From positions 95,281-159,280 of the forward strand of contig JBPOII010000022.1 of NCBI GenBank assembly GCA_052034625.1: a stretch of 64,000 nt of DNA, written 5' to 3'. The notes beneath the pieces were generated by a model. That model had not been told where the DNA came from. It did not search any database and was given only the letters and a program-made list of their open reading frames with translations. Made by a program: the position numbers and the translations under genes. The stretch is from JAVBLP01 sp052034625. Its GTDB lineage: Bacteria > Elusimicrobiota > Endomicrobiia > Endomicrobiales > Endomicrobiaceae. Positions 60,835-64,000 of the stretch are shown piece after piece. Every line of letters begins with the position of its first letter. The stretch's first letter is position 1.

Positions 60835-63468
60835 TTAGACATTTGATCCGCAGCATTTTTTATATTTCTTTCCGCTTCCGCACGGACAGGGATCATTGCG
60901 GCCTATCTTATTGAGTTTACCGGGTTTAACCTTTTTTTCAGAAGCATTATTTTTTAGAAGTCCGGCTCCGGCTTTAGGCTGTTCATTGTTTTTTTGAGTA
61001 ATATCCTGCGGCGGTCTCAATATACCCTGTGGTCTTATATCAACTTGTACTTTAAAAATATATTCTACAGTATTGTCCCTTATCCTTCTCATCATAGATT
61101 CAAACAAACTGAATGATTCTCTTTGATACTCAATCTTCGGGTCTTTCTGGGCATAAGCTCTAAAACCTATGCCTTTCTTTACCTGATCAAGTTCCGATAA
61201 ATGATCTTTCCAAGAAGAATCTATCATTTGAAGCATAACCATTCTCTGAATATGTGACAAAAGCTCAGGAGTTAACTGTTCTTTTCTTTTTTCATAAGCT
61301 TCAAAAACTTTTTCTAAAACATCTTCTTTCAGTGCATCAGGATTGAGATAATTGATTTCATCAGGATTAGCAACTTGATATTTTAATCCGAATATCCTTA
61401 ACAACCATGCTTCAATATTTGTCCAATCCCACTCTTCTGGATATTTTGCAGTAGTCCAATTTGAAATGTTTTCTTCAACAGCATCTCTGATCATATCTTT
61501 TATGGTAGCTGATATATCTTCGCCTTCAAGAATTTCATTGCGGAGACTGTAGACGGCCTCCCTTTGCTTATTCATAACATTGTCATAATCAATAAGCTGT
61601 TTTCTTATGTCGAAATTCATCCCTTCAACTTTCCTCTGTGCACCTTCAACTGCTTTTGATATCCATGGATGCTGAATATCTTCACCTTCTTTTATACCAA
61701 GTTTCGTCATCATAGTTGACATTCTGTCAGAGCCGAAAAGCCTCATAAGTTCATCTTCCATAGAAAGGAAAAATCTTGAAGAACCGGGATCTCCCTGTCT
61801 GCCCGCACGGCCTCTGAGCTGATTGTCAATACGCCTGGATTCATGCCTTTCCGTACCGATTATATGTAATCCGCCAAGTTCTTTAATTTCCTTATTCTGC
61901 TCTTCATCTTTAGCACCAAGAACAATGTCTGTACCTCTTCCTGCCATGTTGGTAGCAATCGTAACTGCACTTTTTGTACCGGCATCAGCAATGATCTGGG
62001 CTTCAAGTTCATGATATTTTGCATTTAATACCTGATGAGGTATGCCTTTTTTTCGAAGCATCGCGGCAATCTGTTCCGATTTTTCAATAGATCTTGTACC
62101 CACAAGCACAGGCTGTCCTTTTCTCCATAATTCTTCAATCTCTTTAACGATAGCATTGTCTTTTTCTTTTTCTGTCCTGTATATGACATCAGGATGATCA
62201 ATTCTTATCATAGGATTATTCGTAGGTATTTCAACGACGCCGAGTTTATATATTTCCCAAAATTCCGTTGATTCCGTTGAAGCTGTACCTGTCATGCCGG
62301 CTATCTTATCATACATTCTGAAAAAATTCTGAAATGTGATAGTTGCAAGTGTCTGATTTTCATCGGCAATTTTCATATTTTCTTTTGCTTCTACAGCCTG
62401 ATGAAGTCCGTCAGACCACCTTCTTCCAGGCATAAGTCTTCCGGTAAATTCATCAACAATAATAACTTCGCCGTCTTTAACAACATATTCTACATCTCTG
62501 TGATAAAGATTATGTGCTCTTATCGCTTGTGTTATATGATGTACCCATTCGGATTGTAAATCGTCATATATATTCTTTACTCCAAGTATCTTTTCAGCTT
62601 TCTGTACGCCCTGTTCGGTTAAAACTACGGAATGGTTTTTTTCATCTACAAGATAGTCATAACCGCGTGCTAAATCCACACCTTCATATTTGGCTTTTAT
62701 TTCTTCACTCTCTGTTACTTTTCTTCCTTTTAACATAGGCACTATTCTGTCTGAAATATAATACTTGTCTGTGGATTGTTCACCGGCACCTGAAATAATA
62801 AGAGGTGTTCTTGCTTCATCTATAAGAATTGAGTCAACTTCGTCGATTATCGCATAGTTCAGAGGGCGTAAAACTCTGTCTTCCTTTGCAATAACCATAT
62901 TGTCCCTGAGATAATCAAAACCAAGTTCATTATTTGTAACATAAGTTATATCGCAATTATATGCTGCTCTTCTTTCTTCATTGGAAACATCATGTGAAAC
63001 ATTTCCTACGGTAAGCCCGAGTTTTTCATGAATAGCACCCATCCACTCTTTATCTCTTTTTGCAAGGTAATCATTGACTGTAACTATATGTACGCCTTTA
63101 CCGGGAAGAGCATTCAGATATGAAGCAAGCGTTGCTACAAGGGTTTTACCTTCACCTGTACGCATTTCAGCTATCTTGCCTTTATGCAAAACATATCCGC
63201 CCATCATCTGAACATCAAAATGTCTAAGTCCTATAGTTCTTACTGAAGCTTCCCTTACGCAGGCAAAGGCTTCAGGAAGTATATCATCAAGAGTTTCGCC
63301 TTTTTGAAGTCTTTCTCTGAATTCAACTGTTTTAGCTTTTAACTCTTCATCTGAAAGTTTCTGTATTGAAGACTCTAAAGCATTGATTTTGTCTACAATA
63401 GGCTTCATTGCCTTTATATCTCTTTCATTTTGTGAGCCGAAAATTGCAGCTAGAATACTTTTAAGCAT
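60835..63468 (-). CDS. secA: Preprotein translocase ATPase SecA
   Basis: An 877-residue motor that drives Sec export. Walker A is MRTGEGKTLVATL near residue 105, the DEAD-like Walker B IIDEVDSILIDEARTP near 210, and the second RecA domain has TNMAGRGTDIVLG and QLRGRAGRQGDPGSS. The C-terminal linker ends in the zinc-binding DPCPCGSGKKYKKCC, which contacts SecB or lipids. AGGGG lies before the ATG; a TTAACA-17-TATAAT promoter lies upstream. Confidence 0.98.
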   Translation of the reverse strand: MLKSILAAIFGSQNERDIKAMKPIVDKINALESSIQKLSDEELKAKTVEFRERLQKGETLDDILPEAFACVREASVRTIGLRHFDVQMMGGYVLHKGKIAEMRTGEGKTLVATLASYLNALPGKGVHIVTVNDYLAKRDKEWMGAIHEKLGLTVGNVSHDVSNEERRAAYNCDITYVTNNELGFDYLRDNMVIAKEDRVLRPLNYAIIDEVDSILIDEARTPLIISGAGEQSTDKYYISDRIVPMLKGRKVTESEEIKAKYEGVDLARGYDYLVDEKNHSVVLTEQGVQKAEKILGVKNIYDDLQSEWVHHITQAIRAHNLYHRDVEYVVKDGEVIIVDEFTGRLMPGRRWSDGLHQAVEAKENMKIADENQTLATITFQNFFRMYDKIAGMTGTASTESTEFWEIYKLGVVEIPTNNPMIRIDHPDVIYRTEKEKDNAIVKEIEELWRKGQPVLVGTRSIEKSEQIAAMLRKKGIPHQVLNAKYHELEAQIIADAGTKSAVTIATNMAGRGTDIVLGAKDEEQNKEIKELGGLHIIGTERHESRRIDNQLRGRAGRQGDPGSSRFFLSMEDELMRLFGSDRMSTMMTKLGIKEGEDIQHPWISKAVEGAQRKVEGMNFDIRKQLIDYDNVMNKQREAVYSLRNEILEGEDISATIKDMIRDAVEENISNWTTAKYPEEWDWTNIEAWLLRIFGLKYQVANPDEINYLNPDALKEDVLEKVFEAYEKRKEQLTPELLSHIQRMVMLQMIDSSWKDHLSELDQVKKGIGFRAYAQKDPKIEYQRESFSLFESMMRRIRDNTVEYIFKVQVDIRPQGILRPPQDITQKNNEQPKAGAGLLKNNASEKKVKPGKLNKIGRNDPCPCGSGKKYKKCCGSNV

Positions 63469-63508
63469 ATTTTTCCCCTAAGGACCTAAAATAATAATTA
63501 ATTCTATG

Positions 63509-63537
63509 ATTATATAAAATTATGAGGAGTTTGTTAA
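63509..63537 (-). promoter_or_regulatory. secA promoter
   Basis: Minus strand: TTAACA (63532-63537), 17-bp spacer, TATAAT (63509-63514), about 40 bp before the secA ATG. Confidence 0.75.
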
Positions 63538-63584
63538 ATGACTATTAAAGGAATTACGCAAATAACTACAAAACAATGTTTTTT

Positions 63585-63687
63585 GTTGACATGTTGAGCG
63601 AGGCACTGGAAGTGCCGAGTCGAAACATATGCCTTTAAACTTTACGGCAGATCCTTCGGCAAAGCTTCGCTTTTCTCAGGATGACAA
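63585..63687. repeat. Intergenic palindromic repeats, family A (copy 3, inverted) plus a related unit
   Basis: 63585-63637 is the reverse complement of the unit at 13876-13926 with about 90% identity, including the hairpin GGCACTGGAAGTGCC. Directly after it, 63645-63687 (GGCAGATCCTTCGGCAAAGC, then TTCTCAGGATGACA) is another hairpin-forming unit ending in the same GGATGACA as family B. Confidence 0.75.
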
Positions 63688-63689
63688 AT

Positions 63690-63713
63690 GTTGAGGGCAA
63701 AGCCCCTCAAGGA
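63690..63713 (+). promoter_or_regulatory. Hairpin overlapping the bioF ribosome-binding site
   Basis: TTGAGGG-CAAAG-CCCCTCAA forms a 7-bp stem that ends directly in the AAGGAG preceding the ATG; it could limit access of ribosomes to bioF. Confidence 0.4.
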
Positions 63714-63719
63714 GCAAAA

Positions 63720-64000
63720 ATGTTAGAAGAAATTTTAGAAGAAAAATTATCGGAAATACAAAAAGCCGGACTTTTTAGAGAACTTCGGCTTATTGACTCT
63801 GCCCCGTCAGCTAAAGTTATGCATAATGGGAAAGAATATATTAATTTTTCATCAAATAATTATTTAGGTCTTGCCGGCTATAGTGAAATAAATAAAGCCG
63901 CCGCTGAAGCAATTGAAGAATACGGTTTTGGCGGAACTTCGTCCCGTTTGGTAGGCGGTTATCTAAAACCGCATAAAGATCTTGAAACAGCTTTAGCGGA
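63720..64000 (+). CDS. bioF: 8-amino-7-oxononanoate synthase (BioF-like), partial
   Basis: The first 93 residues of a PLP-dependent alpha-oxoamine synthase; the gene runs off the right edge. The N-terminal pattern matches BioF/KBL: NFSSNNYLGLAGY, then EYGFGGTSSRLVGGYLKPHKDLE. BioF condenses pimeloyl-thioester with alanine in biotin synthesis; 2-amino-3-ketobutyrate ligase and related enzymes share this part, so the choice is tentative. AAGGAG lies 5 nt before the ATG. Confidence 0.85.
   Translation, partial: MLEEILEEKLSEIQKAGLFRELRLIDSAPSAKVMHNGKEYINFSSNNYLGLAGYSEINKAAAEAIEEYGFGGTSSRLVGGYLKPHKDLETALA

Overview
The window is about 64 kb of AT-rich (roughly 35% GC by eye), densely coded bacterial chromosome. 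Almost every gene lies on the minus strand; the exceptions are rpsT, one small secreted-protein gene and the partial bioF at the right edge. The organism is a diderm: it encodes an LptE-type LPS-assembly lipoprotein, apolipoprotein N-acyltransferase Lnt, an autotransporter barrel, a PorV/UPF0164-like outer-membrane protein and many lipobox or signal-peptide proteins. It also has RNase Y, Ktr-type potassium uptake, RarA and the non-mevalonate isoprenoid enzyme Dxs. This mixture, with FlgD-like C-terminal sorting-type domains and tail-collar secreted proteins, resembles Elusimicrobiota (Endomicrobia-like). That assignment is an inference from gene content, not from a search.

Layout, left to right. 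0-9.5 kb: an oligopeptide ABC transporter (ATPase partial, two permeases, lipoprotein), an active/inactive pair of M16 peptidases, NnrE, a small membrane protein, a MEMO1-family protein with a radical-SAM enzyme, and Dtd. 9.5-10.0 kb: an intact tRNA-Arg(CCG) nested between two tRNA-Arg half-copies and a 25-bp inverted repeat. 10-25.8 kb: housekeeping genes (def, an ACT-domain protein, alaS, rpsT, holA-lptE-leuS, a PD-(D/E)XK-like protein, tlyA, dxs, ispA, xseB, xseA, rny). 25.8-28.4 kb: 5-formyl-THF cyclo-ligase, rarA, a 6S RNA, zapA and a ZapB-like gene, the classic zapA-ssrS-ygfA neighbourhood. 28.5-32.2 kb: a secreted orphan, a GlcD-like FAD oxidase and a serine beta-lactamase-fold protein. 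32.2-41 kb: pheT, pheS, TPR gene, ktrA, ktrB, rplT, rpmI, infC with an attenuator-like leader, thrS.

41-49.6 kb is the accessory, cell-surface region. It holds a PorV-like barrel with TPRs, an FlgD-tail secreted protein, an AIDA-type autotransporter split exactly at an (AT)n dinucleotide tract (a probable phase-variable adhesin now in the OFF register), an IS30-type remnant with both inverted repeats, a family-9 glycosyltransferase and a secreted tail-collar protein. 49.7-64 kb returns to housekeeping: tRNA-Pro, a MerR regulator, HU, gpsA, plsY, der, hflX, tRNA-Gly, tRNA-Leu, secG, pgk, gap, prfB with its programmed +1 frameshift, lnt, secA and partial bioF.

Regulatory signals are unusually legible. 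Several sigma-70-like promoters with exact 17-bp spacing end 6-9 nt before an ATG that has no Shine-Dalgarno sequence (alaS, zapB-like, hflX, secG), suggesting leaderless transcripts. Two or three families of short palindromic intergenic repeats recur at 13.9, 50.3 and 63.6 kb.
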